From assembly GCA_022844405.1 (NCBI GenBank), contig JALHLV010000013.1:1-64000 (forward strand): 64,000 bases of DNA. Reading direction: 5' to 3'. This stretch comes from Sphingomonadales bacterium (GTDB taxonomy: Bacteria; Pseudomonadota; Alphaproteobacteria; SMXS01). The translations under genes and the position numbers were made by a program. Position 1 is the first letter of the stretch; each line of letters begins with the position of its first letter. Positions 22,920 through 34,147 of this stretch are shown in pieces. The notes beneath the pieces were generated by a model. That model saw nothing but the letters and a program-made list of their open reading frames with translations. It did no database searches and was not told the DNA's origin.

Positions 22920-25019
22920 ATGTATCACCTAATCGTATTCCTGCCCCTCGCGGCGGCGATCATCGCCGGCTTCGGCGGCCGGATCATCGGCGACCGCGGT
23001 GCCCAGCTGGTCACCTGCGGCGCGGTGATCGCGTCGGCCATCCTGTCGATGGTCGCGTTCGCCCAGGTGGCGCTGGGCCACCAGCCCGAGCATGTGGTGC
23101 TGGCCAACTGGATCACCTCCGGCGACTTCAAGGTCGACTGGGCGATCAAGGTCGATACGCTCACCGCCGTCATGCTGGTGGTGGTCAACGGTGTGTCGGC
23201 GCTGGTGCATGTTTATTCGATCGGCTACATGAGCCACGACCCGCACAAGCCGCGCTTCATGGCCTATCTGTCGCTGTTCACCTTCGCCATGCTGCTGCTG
23301 GTGACCGCCGACAATTTCGTGCAGCTGTTCCTCGGCTGGGAAGGCGTGGGCGTCGCGTCCTATTTGCTGATCGGCTTCTGGTACAAGCGGCCCTCGGCCA
23401 ACGCCGCGGCGATCAAGGCGTTCCTCGTCAACCGCGTCGGCGACTTCGGCCTGGCGCTTGGCATCTTCGGCATCTTCCTGGTGTTCGGCGCCGTCGACTA
23501 CGAGACCGTGTTCGCGGCCTCGCCGGCCATGGCCGGCAAGAGTTTCACCTTCCTGAACTATCAGGTCGACGTGATGAACACGCTGACCCTGCTGCTGTTC
23601 ATCGGCGCCATGGGCAAGTCGGCCCAGATCGGTCTGCACACCTGGCTGCCGGACGCCATGGAAGGCCCGACGCCGGTCTCGGCGCTAATCCACGCCGCCA
23701 CCATGGTGACCGCCGGCGTGTTCCTGGTGGCCCGCTGCTCGCCCATGTTCGAGATGGCGCCGGAGACCACGCAGTTCGTCACCATCATCGGCGCGACGAC
23801 GGCGTTCTTCGCCGCCACCGTCGGTCTGGTGCAGAACGACATCAAGCGCATCATCGCCTACTCGACCTGCTCGCAGCTCGGCTACATGTTCTTCGCGCTG
23901 GGCGTCGGCGCCTATGGCGCGGCCATCTTCCACCTGTTCACCCACGCCTTCTTCAAGGCGCTGCTGTTCCTGGGCGCCGGTTCGGTGATCCATGGCATGT
24001 CGGGCGAGCAGGACATCCGCAAGATGGGCGGCCTTTATTCCCGCATGAAGATCACGGCGATCCTGATGTGGATCGGTTCGCTGGCGCTGGCCGGCATCGG
24101 TATTCCGGGCGTGTTCGGCTTCGCCGGCTTCTATTCGAAGGACATCATCCTGGAGTCCGATTACGCCGCCCATACGAGTGTCGGCGCCTATGCCTTCTGG
24201 CTGGGTACCGCCGCGGCGCTGATGACCGCGTTCTATTCGGGCCGCCTGCTGTTCATGACCTTCCACGGCCGCAGCCGCGCCGACCACGACGTGCTGCACC
24301 ACGTCCATGAATCGCCGCAGGTGATGCTGATTCCGCTCTACGTCCTGGCCGCGGGCACGCTGCTGACGGGCTATGTGTTCTACGAATATTTTGTCGGCCA
24401 CCATTACGCCGAGTTCTGGGGTCCGGCGCTCAAGGTGGTCGGCGAGAACGTGCTGGAGGGCGCGCATCACGTGCCGTTCTGGGTGAAGCTGCTGCCGCTG
24501 ATCATGGGCGTCTACGGCCTGGCCATCGCGTGGTCGTTCTATATCGACAACGTGCCGAAATGGTCGCGCCTGCTGGGCATAGCCGGCGCCATCGGCGTCA
24601 TCGTCGCGGGCGCGGTTCCCGGCGTGGTCGAACATCAGGGCGGCATGATCCTGACCGGCATCGCCACGCTGGTGCTGGCGCTGGTGTTCTATTTCGGCCG
24701 CACCAGCGCGCCGGGCATTCTGGTGGCGACCAACCAGTCGCTCTACCAGTTCCTGCTCAACAAGTGGTACTTCGACGAGCTCTATGACTTCCTGTTCGTG
24801 CGTCCGGCCAAGTGGCTGGGCTTGCAGCTCTGGAAGAAGGGCGACGGCAAGATCATCGACGGCTACGGCCCCGACGGCGTCACCGCGGCCATCGGCTTCG
24901 TCGCGCGGCGGGCGCGGGTGCTGCAGACCGGCTTTGTCTACCACTACGCCTTCGCCATGCTGATCGGCGTCGCCGGGCTCGTCACCTGGTACATGCTGCA
25001 TTCGGGCGGGGGACGCTGA
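22920..25019 (+). CDS. nuoL: NADH-quinone oxidoreductase subunit L
   Basis: A 699-residue antiporter-like proton-pumping subunit (ND5) at the distal end of the membrane arm. GAGGGGG precedes ATG 22920, which is preferred to TTG 22911. Conserved elements include [17 protein letters not shown], the [20 protein letters not shown] region and the long C-terminal lateral helix (after about residue 500). Its stop overlaps the nuoM ATG. Confidence 0.97.
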   Translation: MYHLIVFLPLAAAIIAGFGGRIIGDRGAQLVTCGAVIASAILSMVAFAQVALGHQPEHVVLANWITSGDFKVDWAIKVDTLTAVMLVVVNGVSALVHVYSIGYMSHDPHKPRFMAYLSLFTFAMLLLVTADNFVQLFLGWEGVGVASYLLIGFWYKRPSANAAAIKAFLVNRVGDFGLALGIFGIFLVFGAVDYETVFAASPAMAGKSFTFLNYQVDVMNTLTLLLFIGAMGKSAQIGLHTWLPDAMEGPTPVSALIHAATMVTAGVFLVARCSPMFEMAPETTQFVTIIGATTAFFAATVGLVQNDIKRIIAYSTCSQLGYMFFALGVGAYGAAIFHLFTHAFFKALLFLGAGSVIHGMSGEQDIRKMGGLYSRMKITAILMWIGSLALAGIGIPGVFGFAGFYSKDIILESDYAAHTSVGAYAFWLGTAAALMTAFYSGRLLFMTFHGRSRADHDVLHHVHESPQVMLIPLYVLAAGTLLTGYVFYEYFVGHHYAEFWGPALKVVGENVLEGAHHVPFWVKLLPLIMGVYGLAIAWSFYIDNVPKWSRLLGIAGAIGVIVAGAVPGVVEHQGGMILTGIATLVLALVFYFGRTSAPGILVATNQSLYQFLLNKWYFDELYDFLFVRPAKWLGLQLWKKGDGKIIDGYGPDGVTAAIGFVARRARVLQTGFVYHYAFAMLIGVAGLVTWYMLHSGGGR

Positions 25020-26548
25020 TGAGCGGCTGGCCGATTCTCTCGCTCGTCACCTTCCTGCCGCTGCTGGGCGCGGTGTTCGCGCTGCTGCCCCGCGGCGACG
25101 CGGCACAAGTGGCACGCAACGTCCGCGCCGTCGCCCTGCTGACGACGATCGCCACCTTCCTGCTGTCGCTGCTGATCTGGATCAACTTCGACCACGGCAC
25201 CGCCGAATTCCAGTTCGTCGAGGACCGTGAGTGGCTGGGCGGCGCGATCCACTACCGCATGGGCGTCGACGGCATCTCGATGCTGTTCGTCATCCTGACC
25301 ACCTTCCTGATGCCGTTCTGCATCCTGGCGAGCTGGGAGTCGATCCACACCCGCGTGCGCGAGTACATGATCGCCTTCCTGCTGCTCGAGACGCTGATGA
25401 TCGGCGTGTTCTGCGCGCTCGACCTGGTGCTGTTCTACCTGTTCTTCGAGGGCGGCCTGATCCCGATGTTCCTGATCATCGGCGTCTGGGGCGGGGCGCG
25501 GAAGATCTACGCGTCGTTCAAGTTCTTCCTCTACACCCTGGTCGGCTCGCTGCTGATGCTGCTGGCGATGATCGCCATCTACATTCACACCGGCACCACC
25601 AGCATCCCAGAGCTGCTGACCGGCGACCATTTCGACGCCGGGCTGCAGAAGTGGCTGTGGCTGGCGTTCTTCGCCTCGTTCGCGGTGAAGATGCCGATGT
25701 GGCCGGTGCACACCTGGCTGCCCGACGCCCACGTCGAGGCGCCGACCGCCGGCTCGGTGATCCTGGCGGGCGTGCTGCTGAAGATGGGCGGCTACGGCTT
25801 CCTGCGGTTCTCGCTGCCGATGTTCCCGGTGGCGAGCGACTACTTCGCGCCGCTGGTGTTCGCGCTGTCGGTGATCGCGGTGATCTACACCTCGCTGGTC
25901 GCGCTGGTGCAGCAGGACATGAAGAAGCTGATCGCCTATTCGTCGGTGGCCCATATGGGCTTCGTGACCCTGGGCCTGTTCGTCATGAACCCGCAGGGCG
26001 TCGAGGGCGGCATCTTCCAGATGCTCAGCCACGGCATCGTCTCCGGCGCGCTGTTCCTGTGCGTCGGCGTCGTCTACGACCGGCTGCACACCCGCGAGAT
26101 CGACCGCTATGGCGGCCTGGTCAACAACATGCCGCGCTATGCGCTGGTGTTCATGATCTTCACCATGGCTTCGGTGGGCCTGCCGGGCACCAGCGGCTTC
26201 ATCGGCGAGTTCCTGGTGCTGGCCGGCGTGTTCCAGGCCGACACCGTCGTCACCGCGCTGGCCGCCACCGGCCTGGTTCTCGGCGCGGCCTACATGCTGT
26301 GGCTCTACCGCAAGGTGATCTTCGGCGAGCTGACCAAGGACGACCTGAAGCACATGCTGGACCTGTCGCCGCGCGAGAAGCTGATCTTCGCGCCGCTGGT
26401 CGCCGTGGTGTTCTGGATGGGTATCTTCCCCGGCTCGTTCCTCGACGTCATGCACGTCTCCGTCGACAATTTGCTGCACAATTACGACACCGCCATCGCC
26501 GCCCATGAGGCCGGCACACCCGCGGTCGCCGAGGGAGCACAGCGATGA
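25019..26548 (+). CDS. nuoM: NADH-quinone oxidoreductase subunit M
   Basis: A 509-residue antiporter-like subunit (ND4). ATG 25019 overlaps the nuoL TGA (ATGA-type). The [20 protein letters not shown] segment and the [14 protein letters not shown]-like helix (here [14 protein letters not shown]) are characteristic. It pumps protons in complex I alongside NuoL and NuoN. Confidence 0.97.
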   Translation: MSGWPILSLVTFLPLLGAVFALLPRGDAAQVARNVRAVALLTTIATFLLSLLIWINFDHGTAEFQFVEDREWLGGAIHYRMGVDGISMLFVILTTFLMPFCILASWESIHTRVREYMIAFLLLETLMIGVFCALDLVLFYLFFEGGLIPMFLIIGVWGGARKIYASFKFFLYTLVGSLLMLLAMIAIYIHTGTTSIPELLTGDHFDAGLQKWLWLAFFASFAVKMPMWPVHTWLPDAHVEAPTAGSVILAGVLLKMGGYGFLRFSLPMFPVASDYFAPLVFALSVIAVIYTSLVALVQQDMKKLIAYSSVAHMGFVTLGLFVMNPQGVEGGIFQMLSHGIVSGALFLCVGVVYDRLHTREIDRYGGLVNNMPRYALVFMIFTMASVGLPGTSGFIGEFLVLAGVFQADTVVTALAATGLVLGAAYMLWLYRKVIFGELTKDDLKHMLDLSPREKLIFAPLVAVVFWMGIFPGSFLDVMHVSVDNLLHNYDTAIAAHEAGTPAVAEGAQR

Positions 26549-27987
26549 TCGAGGTTCCGGCCCTTCTTCCGGCGCTTCCGGAGATCATCCTCGCCATCGG
26601 CGCCATGGCGCTGCTGATGCTGGGCGTGTTCATCGGCGAGAAGTCGCTGCGCCTGGTGTCGACGCTGGCGGTCCTGCTGCTGCTGGGCGCGGCCGTGGCC
26701 GTGCTGCCGGGCTACCATGACACCGTCGTGACCTTCGGCGGCATGTTCGTGTCGGATTCGTTCGGCGGCTTCTGCAAGATCCTGATCCTGATCGGCTCGG
26801 CGATCTCCGTCATCATCTCGGTGGACTACCTGGAGCGCGAGAACCTGAAGCGCTTCGAGTATCCCGTGCTGATCGTGCTCGCCACGCTCGGCATGCTGAT
26901 GATGGTCTCGAGCAACGACCTGATCGCGCTCTATGTCGGCCTCGAGACCCAGAGCCTGGCGCTTTACGTCATGGCCGCGTTCAGCCGGGATTCGGCGCGT
27001 TCGACCGAGGCCGGCCTGAAGTATTTCGTCCTCGGCGCGCTGTCGTCGGGCATGCTGCTCTATGGCAGCTCGCTGCTCTACGGCTACACCGGCGGCACCG
27101 GCTTCGCGCAGATCGCCGCCGCCGTCTCGGGCGACGGTCCGGTGGCGATCGGCGTGCTGCTCGGCCTGGTGTTCGTGATGGCGGGCCTCGCCTTCAAGGT
27201 CTCGGCGGTGCCGTTCCACATGTGGACGCCCGACGTCTACGAGGGCGCGCCGACGCCGGTCACCGCGTTCTTCGCCGTCGCGCCGAAGATCGCCGCCATG
27301 GCGCTGCTGGTGCGCACCATGTTCGGCGCGTTTCCCGAGATCAGCGACCAGTGGCAGCAGATCCTGGTGTTCCTGTCGATCGCTTCCATGGTCGTCGGCG
27401 CGGTGTTCGCCATCGTCCAGACCAACATCAAGCGGCTGATGGCCTTCAGCTCCATCGGCCATGTGGGCTATGCGCTGATGGGGCTGGCCGCCGCCTCGCC
27501 CGACGGCGTCAAGGCGGTGCTGATCTACCTGGCCATCTATCTGGCGATGAACGTGGGCGCCTTCGCGCTGATCATCGCCATGCGGCGCAAGGACGGCGCC
27601 ACCGAATCCATCGCCGACCTGTCGGGCCTGTCGCGGACCCGGCCGGCCATGGCGCTGGCCATCGCCATCTTCATGTTTTCGCTGGCCGGCATTCCGCCGC
27701 TCGCCGGCTTCTTCGGCAAGTTCTACGTGTTCATCGCCGCCATCGACGCCGACCTGACCTTCCTCGCCGTGATCGGCGCACTGGCCAGCGCGGTGAGCGC
27801 GTTCTATTACCTGCGCATCGTCAAGGTGATGTATTTCGACGAGCCGGTCGATGCGTTCGACGTCAACACCGGCCGGGGCATCGCCGCCGTCGCCACCGTC
27901 TCGGCGCTGGCCACGGTGTTCTTCCTGGTGTTCGCGGCGCCTGTCGTGCGCGTTGCGAACACCGCCGCCCAGTCGCTGTTCCAGTAA
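26545..27987 (+). CDS. nuoN: NADH-quinone oxidoreductase subunit N
   Basis: A 480-residue antiporter-like subunit (ND2). ATGA overlap with nuoM (26545-26548). It has the [20 protein letters not shown] signature and the [18 protein letters not shown] helix. As the last structural nuo gene it completes all fourteen subunits; birA follows after 10 bp in the same transcript. Confidence 0.97.
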   Translation: MIEVPALLPALPEIILAIGAMALLMLGVFIGEKSLRLVSTLAVLLLLGAAVAVLPGYHDTVVTFGGMFVSDSFGGFCKILILIGSAISVIISVDYLERENLKRFEYPVLIVLATLGMLMMVSSNDLIALYVGLETQSLALYVMAAFSRDSARSTEAGLKYFVLGALSSGMLLYGSSLLYGYTGGTGFAQIAAAVSGDGPVAIGVLLGLVFVMAGLAFKVSAVPFHMWTPDVYEGAPTPVTAFFAVAPKIAAMALLVRTMFGAFPEISDQWQQILVFLSIASMVVGAVFAIVQTNIKRLMAFSSIGHVGYALMGLAAASPDGVKAVLIYLAIYLAMNVGAFALIIAMRRKDGATESIADLSGLSRTRPAMALAIAIFMFSLAGIPPLAGFFGKFYVFIAAIDADLTFLAVIGALASAVSAFYYLRIVKVMYFDEPVDAFDVNTGRGIAAVATVSALATVFFLVFAAPVVRVANTAAQSLFQ

Positions 27988-27997
27988 GGGGATCGGG

Positions 27998-28741
27998 GTG
28001 GTCCATCTGCCGGATGGCTACAGCATCGCGATCTTCGACAGCATCGACAGCACCAACGAGCAGGCGCGGCGCCACGCCGCCACCGCCCGCGACCGCACGG
28101 TCTACTGGGCCAAGCGCCAGACCGCGGGCAGGGGACGGCGCGGCCGTTCCTGGATGTCCGAGCCGGGCAATCTGTTCGTGTCGCTGCTGCTGAAGCCCGG
28201 CTGTCCGCTGGCGCAGGCCGCCCAGCTTTCCTTCGTCTGCGCCCTGGCGGTCGGCGACGTGCTGCTGAAGGCGGGCGCGGGCGACCGGGTGGCGCTCAAA
28301 TGGCCCAACGACGTGCTGGTCGACGGCGCCAAGATCTGCGGCATCCTGCTCGAGGCCACCGCGACCGGCGCGACCGTCGAGGCGGTCGTCGCGGGCATCG
28401 GCCTCAACCTTGCCAGCCATCCCGACGGCACGCCCTATCCGGCGACGGACTGCCGCCATGCCGGCCTGGACGATGTGAGCGCCGACCAGGCGCTGACATG
28501 GTTGCTGGCGGCTTTCGAGCTACGTTACGCCGCGTGGCGCGACCGCGGTTTCACGGCGGTGCGGGCCGACTGGCTGGTCCGCGCATACCGGCTGGGGCAG
28601 GACATCCAGGTCCAGCTCGACGGCGAGACGGTGACCGGCCGCTTCGCCGAGCTGGACGAGACCGGCGCGCTGGTGGTCGAGACGGCCGCCGGCGTGCGCC
28701 ACATCACTGCCGGGGACGTCCATTTCCCCGGCGCGGCTTGA
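27998..28741 (+). CDS. birA: Biotin--[acetyl-CoA-carboxylase] ligase
   Basis: A 247-residue biotin protein ligase that activates biotin as biotinyl-AMP and attaches it to the carboxylase carrier protein. The GTG start at 27998 has AAGGGG six bases upstream. The biotin/ATP loop GRGRRGRSWMSEPGNL and KWPNDVLVDGAKICGILLE are intact. There is no N-terminal helix-turn-helix, so it is the monofunctional type and not a biotin-operon repressor. It follows nuoN closely, a placement common in alphaproteobacteria. Confidence 0.95.
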   Translation: MVHLPDGYSIAIFDSIDSTNEQARRHAATARDRTVYWAKRQTAGRGRRGRSWMSEPGNLFVSLLLKPGCPLAQAAQLSFVCALAVGDVLLKAGAGDRVALKWPNDVLVDGAKICGILLEATATGATVEAVVAGIGLNLASHPDGTPYPATDCRHAGLDDVSADQALTWLLAAFELRYAAWRDRGFTAVRADWLVRAYRLGQDIQVQLDGETVTGRFAELDETGALVVETAAGVRHITAGDVHFPGAA

Positions 28742-28748
28742 GGAAGCG

Positions 28749-30410
28749 ATGACCAAGGAACTGCTGTTCGTGCCGCTGGGCGGCGCGGGCGAGATCGGGA
28801 TGAACCTTAACGTGTTCGGGTACGACGACCAGTGGATCGTCGTCGACCTGGGCGTCAGCTTCGGCAACCCGTCGCTCCCGGGCATCGACCTGGTGATGCC
28901 CGATCCGTCGTTCATCGAGGCGCGGCGCGACAAGCTGCTGGGCATCGTGCTGACCCACGCGCACGAGGACCATCTGGGCGCCGTGCCCCATCTGTGGACG
29001 CGCCTCAGGTGCCCGGTCTATGCCACGCCGTTCACCGCCGGCATCCTGCGCACCAAGCTGGCCGAGGCCGGGCTGCTGAAGCAGGTGCCGATCGTCGAGA
29101 CCGCGCTGGGGAGCCGCGTGACGCTGGGGCCGTTCGAGATCGACTTTCTGACGCTGACCCATTCCATCGCCGAACCCAGCGCGCTGGTCATCCGCACGCC
29201 GCTGGGCACGGTGTTCCACACCGGCGACTGGAAGATCGACCCGGACCCGCTGATCGGCCGTCCGTTCGACGAGGACGCGCTCGCCCGCCTGGGCGAGGAG
29301 GGCGTCCTCGCCATGGTCTGCGATAGCACCAACGTGTTCAATCCCAGCGCCAGCGGCTCCGAGGCCGATGTCCGGCGGCATCTGCTGGAGCTGGTAGGCA
29401 AGGAGACGGGCAGGGTGGCGATCACCGCCTTCGCCTCCAACATCGCCCGGCTGGAGACGCTGGCCGAGGTGGCCAAGTCCCATGACCGTCATGCGGTGCT
29501 GGTCGGCAGGTCGCTGCGGCGCAACGTCCAGGTCGCCCGCGAGACCGGGTACCTGACCCATCTGCCGCCGTTCATCGACGAGGCCGACGCCGGCTTCCTG
29601 CCGCGCGACAAGGTGCTCTACATCTGCACCGGCAGCCAGGGCGAGCCGCGCGGCGCCATGGTGCGCGTCGCCACCGGTGATCATCCCCATGTCAACCTGG
29701 CGGACGGCGACACGGTGATCTTCTCGTCCAAGATCATCCCCGGCAACGAGCTGGCGCTCGGCAAGCTCTACAACGCGCTCGCCAAGCGCGGCGTCAAGAC
29801 CATCACCGAAAAGGACGAGTTCGTGCACGTTTCGGGCCATCCGGGCCGCGAGGAGCTGGCGCGCATGTACCAGTGGATAAGGCCCGAGATCGCGGTGCCG
29901 GTCCATGGCGAGGCGCGCCATCTGTTCGAGCACGCCGAGCTGGCGCGCGAGCTGCAGGTGCCGCACTGCGTCGTGCCCGAGAACGGCACCATGATCCGGC
30001 TGGCGCCCGGCAAGGCGGAAATCATCGACCGGGTGATGGCGGGACGACTGGTGCTCGACGGCAACCTGCTCGTCGCCGAGGACAGCATCTCCATCGTCGA
30101 GCGCCGGCGCGGCCTGCACAACGGCCATCTGGTGGTCAGCATCGTGGTCGACGGGGAAGGCCGGCTGCTGGCCGATCCGGGCATAACCCTGTTCGGCGTG
30201 CCCGATCCGGGCGACCTCGCCGACCAGATCGCCGGCGCCATCGAGGCCGCGGTGAAGGGCATGCCGCGCGGCCAGCGGCGCGACGACGAGGTGCTGCGCG
30301 AGGCGGTCCGCGTCGCCGCGCGCCGCGTCGTTCGCCAGACCACGGAGAAGAAGCCGGTGACGGACGTGCAGATTCTGCGATTGCCGCCGCAAACCGAAGC
30401 CCCTAAATAG
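28749..30410 (+). CDS. rnj: Ribonuclease J
   Basis: A 553-residue metallo-beta-lactamase/beta-CASP ribonuclease that matures and degrades RNA using 5'-3' exonuclease and endonuclease activity. The metal-binding motif is THAHEDH at 69-75 (His70, His72, Asp74, His75). Further conserved parts are HTGDWKIDPDP, the beta-CASP region near FASNIARLETL, and SGHPGREEL close to the C-terminal third. It starts 8 bases after birA. An RraB-like gene elsewhere in the window (35577) suggests RNase E is also present. Confidence 0.95.
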   Translation: MTKELLFVPLGGAGEIGMNLNVFGYDDQWIVVDLGVSFGNPSLPGIDLVMPDPSFIEARRDKLLGIVLTHAHEDHLGAVPHLWTRLRCPVYATPFTAGILRTKLAEAGLLKQVPIVETALGSRVTLGPFEIDFLTLTHSIAEPSALVIRTPLGTVFHTGDWKIDPDPLIGRPFDEDALARLGEEGVLAMVCDSTNVFNPSASGSEADVRRHLLELVGKETGRVAITAFASNIARLETLAEVAKSHDRHAVLVGRSLRRNVQVARETGYLTHLPPFIDEADAGFLPRDKVLYICTGSQGEPRGAMVRVATGDHPHVNLADGDTVIFSSKIIPGNELALGKLYNALAKRGVKTITEKDEFVHVSGHPGREELARMYQWIRPEIAVPVHGEARHLFEHAELARELQVPHCVVPENGTMIRLAPGKAEIIDRVMAGRLVLDGNLLVAEDSISIVERRRGLHNGHLVVSIVVDGEGRLLADPGITLFGVPDPGDLADQIAGAIEAAVKGMPRGQRRDDEVLREAVRVAARRVVRQTTEKKPVTDVQILRLPPQTEAPK

Positions 30411-30439
30411 GACCAACCCGGATTCACGAGGAGCACGTC

Positions 30440-30844
30440 ATGATCGGTCGTCTCAACCATGTTGCCATCGCCGTCCCCGATCTGGCCGCCGCGTCCGCGG
30501 TCTACCGCGATACGCTGGGTGCCAAGGTCACCGAGGCGGTCGACATGCCCGAGCACGGCGTGACCACCGTGTTCGTCGAGCTGCCGAACACCAAGATCGA
30601 GCTGCTGCACCCGCTGGGCGACAAGTCGCCCATCGCCAAGTTCCTCGAAAAGAACAAGTCGGGCGGCATCCACCATGTCTGCTACGAGGTGGACGACATC
30701 CTGTCCGCCCGTGACCGGCTGAAGGACGAGGGCGCCACCATCCTGGGCGACGGCGAGCCCCGCATCGGCGCCCACGGCAAGCCGGTGCTGTTCCTGTCGC
30801 CGAAGGATTTCTGCGGCACCCTGGTGGAAATCGAGCAGATCTGA
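30440..30844 (+). CDS. mce: Methylmalonyl-CoA epimerase
   Basis: A 134-residue vicinal-oxygen-chelate protein that interconverts (R)- and (S)-methylmalonyl-CoA in propionate breakdown. Paired beta-alpha-beta-beta-beta units begin with NHVAIAVPDL (His7 ligand) and GGIHHVCYEVDD, and the last ligand is the glutamate in GTLVEIEQI. The length matches the family. A GAGGAG Shine-Dalgarno precedes ATG 30440. The DUF1467 gene follows after 13 bp. Confidence 0.93.
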   Translation: MIGRLNHVAIAVPDLAAASAVYRDTLGAKVTEAVDMPEHGVTTVFVELPNTKIELLHPLGDKSPIAKFLEKNKSGGIHHVCYEVDDILSARDRLKDEGATILGDGEPRIGAHGKPVLFLSPKDFCGTLVEIEQI

Positions 30845-30857
30845 TCCGGAGCCCGCC

Positions 30858-31121
30858 ATGGGCATCGTCACCGGCATCGTCATCTATGTGGTCCTGTGGT
30901 GGGTGGTGTTCTTCACCATGCTGCCGCTGGGCGTGAAGACTCCCGGCGATACCGGGCAGCCGGCCGAGCCGGGCCACGCCGACAGCGCGCCGCAGCGGCC
31001 CTATATGTGGCGCAAGGTGCTGGGCGCCAGCCTGATCGCGGCGGTCCTGTGGGGCGGCTACTACTGGCTGCAGGGATCGGGGCTGATCACGCTGCGCCCC
31101 GACTTTCATCGCACCGACTGA
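30858..31121 (+). CDS. DUF1467 family small membrane protein
   Basis: An 87-residue protein with two predicted membrane helices: IVTGIVIYVVLWWVVFFTML near the N-terminus and a second at about 56-72 (LGASLIAAVLWGGYYW). The loop has the family's LPLGVKTP motif. Function is unknown. In many alphaproteobacteria it sits beside mce and proS, as here. It is the last gene before a strong terminator. Confidence 0.9.
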   Translation: MGIVTGIVIYVVLWWVVFFTMLPLGVKTPGDTGQPAEPGHADSAPQRPYMWRKVLGASLIAAVLWGGYYWLQGSGLITLRPDFHRTD

Positions 31122-31153
31122 TACCCGTTCGGTTTCCTGACTGGCGGGCAAGA

Positions 31154-31185
31154 AAAAAGCAAGGCCCGTAAGAGCCTTGCTTTTT
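31154..31185 (+). terminator. Rho-independent terminator ending the nuo-birA-rnj-mce transcript
   Basis: AAAAAGCAAGGC (31154-31165) pairs perfectly with GCCTTGCTTTTT (31174-31185), a 12-bp stem with loop CCGTAAGA. The T-run is part of the stem arm. It is the strongest terminator in the first half of the window. Confidence 0.9.
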
Positions 31186-31574
31186 GAGATCGTCGATAAT
31201 TCTTATTAGTCGGCTATATCGCCGTTCTGAGTTTGTTAAGTCCCCTCCCAAGGAACTTCAACTCCCCAAACTTGGACCACTCCGCAGTTGCTCGGTGCCT
31301 GTTTGCTTTGCGCCACTATTGTTTGAATTCTGCGGCGCTTCGTTGTTGAGGAAAATGTAGGTGATTCCACCCGGCCTGTCATCGGCCGAAGCCAATTTCC
31401 GTCGCCCGATTGCAACTTTTCCGCTTCCTGTTGCAAAAACACCACAACCCGGCTTTGCGCGCGCGGCCAATCCGCCGCCAATTGCTTTAGGGCAGGGCGC
31501 GCCCTAAAGTCCGCCCCAACAAAGCCGCGATCACCGCAGATCGCGCGCGCCAGCCGGGAGCCAGTCAGCCCATC
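31186..31574 (+). promoter_or_regulatory. 389-bp non-coding leader of proS with two dyads
   Basis: No gene with coding character is seen. Two inverted repeats stand out: TTGCAAC (31410-31416) with GTTGCAA (31430-31436), spaced by 13 nt, and CTTTAGGGC (31485-31493) with GCCCTAAAG (31501-31509), a perfect 9-bp stem with a 7-nt loop, 65 bases before proS. The second is not followed by T and is not a standard terminator. One or both may regulate proS. Confidence 0.45.
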
Positions 31575-32885
31575 ATGCGCCGTTCCGTCCTGTTCCTGCC
31601 GACCATGAAGGAAACGCCCACCGAGGCGCAGATCGCCTCGCACCGGCTGATGCTGCGGGCCGGCATGGTCCGCCAGTCGGCGGCCGGCATCTATTCCTGG
31701 CTGCCGATGGGCTTGCGGGTGCTGCGCAACATCGAGCAGATCGTCCGCGAGGAGCAGGACCGTGCCGGCGCGCAGGAAATGCTGATGCCGACCATCCAGT
31801 CGGCCGAACTGTGGCGCAAAAGCGGCCGCTATGACGACTACGGCAAGGAAATGCTGCGGATCATCGACCGCGGCGAGCGCGAACTGCTCTACGGTCCGAC
31901 CAACGAGGAACTGATCACCGACATCTTCGCCAGCTCGGTTCGCTCGTACCGCGACCTGCCGAAGAACCTCTATCACATCCAGTGGAAGTTCCGGGACGAG
32001 ATCCGTCCCCGCTTCGGCGTCATGCGCGGCCGCGAATTCCTGATGAAGGATGCCTATTCCTTCGACCTGGACAAGGACGGCGCGCGCCGCTCGTATCTCG
32101 CCATGTTCGTCGCCTATCTGCGTACCTTCGCCCGCATGGGCCTGCGTGCGGTGCCGGTGCAGGCCGATCCCGGCGCCATCGGTGGCAACATGAGCCACGA
32201 ATTCCATATCCTGGCGGACACGGGCGAGAGCGACGTCTACTTCGACGCGGCGTTCGAGGACTATACGGCCGGGCAGATGCTCAACGCCGACCTGGACATG
32301 GTCGCCGATCTGGAAGGCCTCTATGCCGCCGCCGACGAGAAGCACGACGCCGCCAACTGCCCGATCCCGGCCGGCCGGCTGCGCCAGCGCAAGGGCATCG
32401 AAGTGGGGCACATCTTCTATTTCGGCACCAAGTACTCGGCGCCCATGGGCGCCAGCGTCACCTCGTCGACCGGCGAGCCGGTGATCGTCGAGATGGGTTC
32501 CTACGGCATCGGCGTGTCGCGCCTGGTCGGCGCGATCATCGAGGCCAGCCACGACGAGAACGGCATCATCTGGCCGGAAAGCGTGGCGCCCTGGAAAGCG
32601 GCGCTGATCAATCTGCGCCACGGCGACGCCGAGTGCACCGCCGCTGCGGACGATCTCTACGAGAAGTTCGGGAACGCGGGCATCGAGACGCTCTACGACG
32701 ACCGCGACGAGCGCCCCGGCGTGAAATTCGCCGACGCCGACCTGATCGGGCTGCCGTGGCAGGTGGTGATCGGCCCGCGCGGCGTGAAGGCGGGCGTGGT
32801 CGAATTCAAGAACCGGGCGACGGGCGAGACCCAGGAAATCACACCCGAGGCCGCGCTCAACCGTCTCGCGGCAAAAGCCGGATGA
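31575..32885 (+). CDS. proS: Prolyl-tRNA synthetase (short alphaproteobacterial form)
   Basis: A 436-residue class II synthetase. Motif 2 ([24 protein letters not shown]) and motif 3 ([16 protein letters not shown]) regions are visible, with the anticodon-binding domain at the C-terminus ([10 protein letters not shown] onward). It lacks the roughly 180-residue insertion domain that edits Ala-tRNA-Pro in the E. coli type; motif 2 is followed soon by the GGNMSHEFH segment. Editing is therefore expected from a free-standing ProXp/YbaK-like protein elsewhere. The stop overlaps the lolC/E start (ATGA). Confidence 0.96.
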   Translation: MRRSVLFLPTMKETPTEAQIASHRLMLRAGMVRQSAAGIYSWLPMGLRVLRNIEQIVREEQDRAGAQEMLMPTIQSAELWRKSGRYDDYGKEMLRIIDRGERELLYGPTNEELITDIFASSVRSYRDLPKNLYHIQWKFRDEIRPRFGVMRGREFLMKDAYSFDLDKDGARRSYLAMFVAYLRTFARMGLRAVPVQADPGAIGGNMSHEFHILADTGESDVYFDAAFEDYTAGQMLNADLDMVADLEGLYAAADEKHDAANCPIPAGRLRQRKGIEVGHIFYFGTKYSAPMGASVTSSTGEPVIVEMGSYGIGVSRLVGAIIEASHDENGIIWPESVAPWKAALINLRHGDAECTAAADDLYEKFGNAGIETLYDDRDERPGVKFADADLIGLPWQVVIGPRGVKAGVVEFKNRATGETQEITPEAALNRLAAKAG

Positions 32886-34147
32886 TCGCCGCCTTCGAAT
32901 GGATGATGGCCGCGCGCTACCTGCGCGCAAGGCGCAAGGACGGCTTCATCTCGCTGACGGCGGTGCTGTCGGTCGTCGGCATCGTGCTCGGCGTCGCCAC
33001 GCTGATCATCGTCATGTCGGTGATGAACGGCTTCCAGAACACGCTGATCAACCAGCTTCTCGGCCTGCGCGGCCATGTGCTGGTGCAGACCGCCTTCACC
33101 GAGCCCATGCGCGACTACCAGCCGCTGGTCGACCGGTTGCGCAAGGTCGAGGGCGTCAAGGAAGCCCGGCCCATCGTCGAGGGCCAGGCCATGGCGGTCG
33201 GCCCGCGCCAGTCGGCGGGCGTCATGGTGCACGGCATCAGGCCGCAGGACATGGCGCGCCACGACATCGCCAAAGCCGATTCCAAGGGGCGCACCAAGGT
33301 CATCGCCGGGAGTCTGGCCGACTTCACGCCCGGCGACGCCGTCGTGCTGGGCACGCGGCTGGCGGATACGCTGGGTGTGCGGCCGGGCGACGTGATCACG
33401 CTGGTGTCGCCGCAGAGCACGGCGACGCCGTTCGGCTCGGCGCCGCGGATGCGCGACTACACCATCGTCGCCGTGTTCAGCGTCGGCAACGTGCTGTTCG
33501 ACAGCACCTACATCTTCATGCCGTTCGAGGACGCGCAGACCTATTTCCGCCAGAAGGACCAGGCCAGCGAGATCGAGCTGGTGCTGAACGACCCGCGCAA
33601 GATCAGCCAGGCCATGCCGGGCATCCAGGCGGCGGCGGGCGAGGGCTTCCGGCTGATCAGCTGGGAAAGCCTGAACGCGGGCCTCGTCAGCGCCCTCAAG
33701 GTCGAGCGCAACGTGATGTTCGTCATCCTGGTGCTGATCATCCTGGTGGCCGCGTTCAACATCATGTCGAGCCTGATCATGCTGGTGAAGGACAAGGGCA
33801 GGGACATCGCGGTGCTGCGCACCATCGGCGCGTCGCGCCGGTCGGTGATGAAGATCTTCATCCTGTGCGGCGGCATGCTCGGCGTCAGCGGCACCATCAT
33901 CGGCTTCATTCTGGGCGTGGTGCTGCTCAATTTCCGCAACGAGATTCTGGGCGGCCTGGGCAATCTGCTCAACACCACCTTCTTCCCGCCCGAGGTCTAT
34001 GGCATCGACGGCCTGCCGGCCACGGTCGACCCGCTCGAAGTGGGGCTCGTCACCGGCATCGCCATGCTGCTGAGCCTGCTGATGACCGTCTATCCGGCCT
34101 GGCGCGCCGCCAGCCTCGATCCGGTGGAGGCGCTGCGCTATGAGTGA
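32882..34147 (+). CDS. lolC: Lipoprotein-releasing ABC transporter, permease subunit (LolC/E type)
   Basis: A 421-residue inner-membrane protein of the FtsX/LolE family. One N-terminal helix (around 25-50, containing [20 protein letters not shown]) is followed by a large periplasmic domain and three C-terminal helices. The start [25 protein letters not shown] is typical. With LolD it extracts outer-membrane lipoproteins from the inner membrane. Alphaproteobacteria usually have a single LolC/E-like permease acting as a homodimer; no second copy is seen here. The name lolC is nominal. Confidence 0.93.
   Translation: MIAAFEWMMAARYLRARRKDGFISLTAVLSVVGIVLGVATLIIVMSVMNGFQNTLINQLLGLRGHVLVQTAFTEPMRDYQPLVDRLRKVEGVKEARPIVEGQAMAVGPRQSAGVMVHGIRPQDMARHDIAKADSKGRTKVIAGSLADFTPGDAVVLGTRLADTLGVRPGDVITLVSPQSTATPFGSAPRMRDYTIVAVFSVGNVLFDSTYIFMPFEDAQTYFRQKDQASEIELVLNDPRKISQAMPGIQAAAGEGFRLISWESLNAGLVSALKVERNVMFVILVLIILVAAFNIMSSLIMLVKDKGRDIAVLRTIGASRRSVMKIFILCGGMLGVSGTIIGFILGVVLLNFRNEILGGLGNLLNTTFFPPEVYGIDGLPATVDPLEVGLVTGIAMLLSLLMTVYPAWRAASLDPVEALRYE

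Noticed and set aside
31258-31470. Small minus-strand frame in the proS leader
   Set aside because: No Shine-Dalgarno, no family resemblance and low-complexity composition; treated as non-coding.
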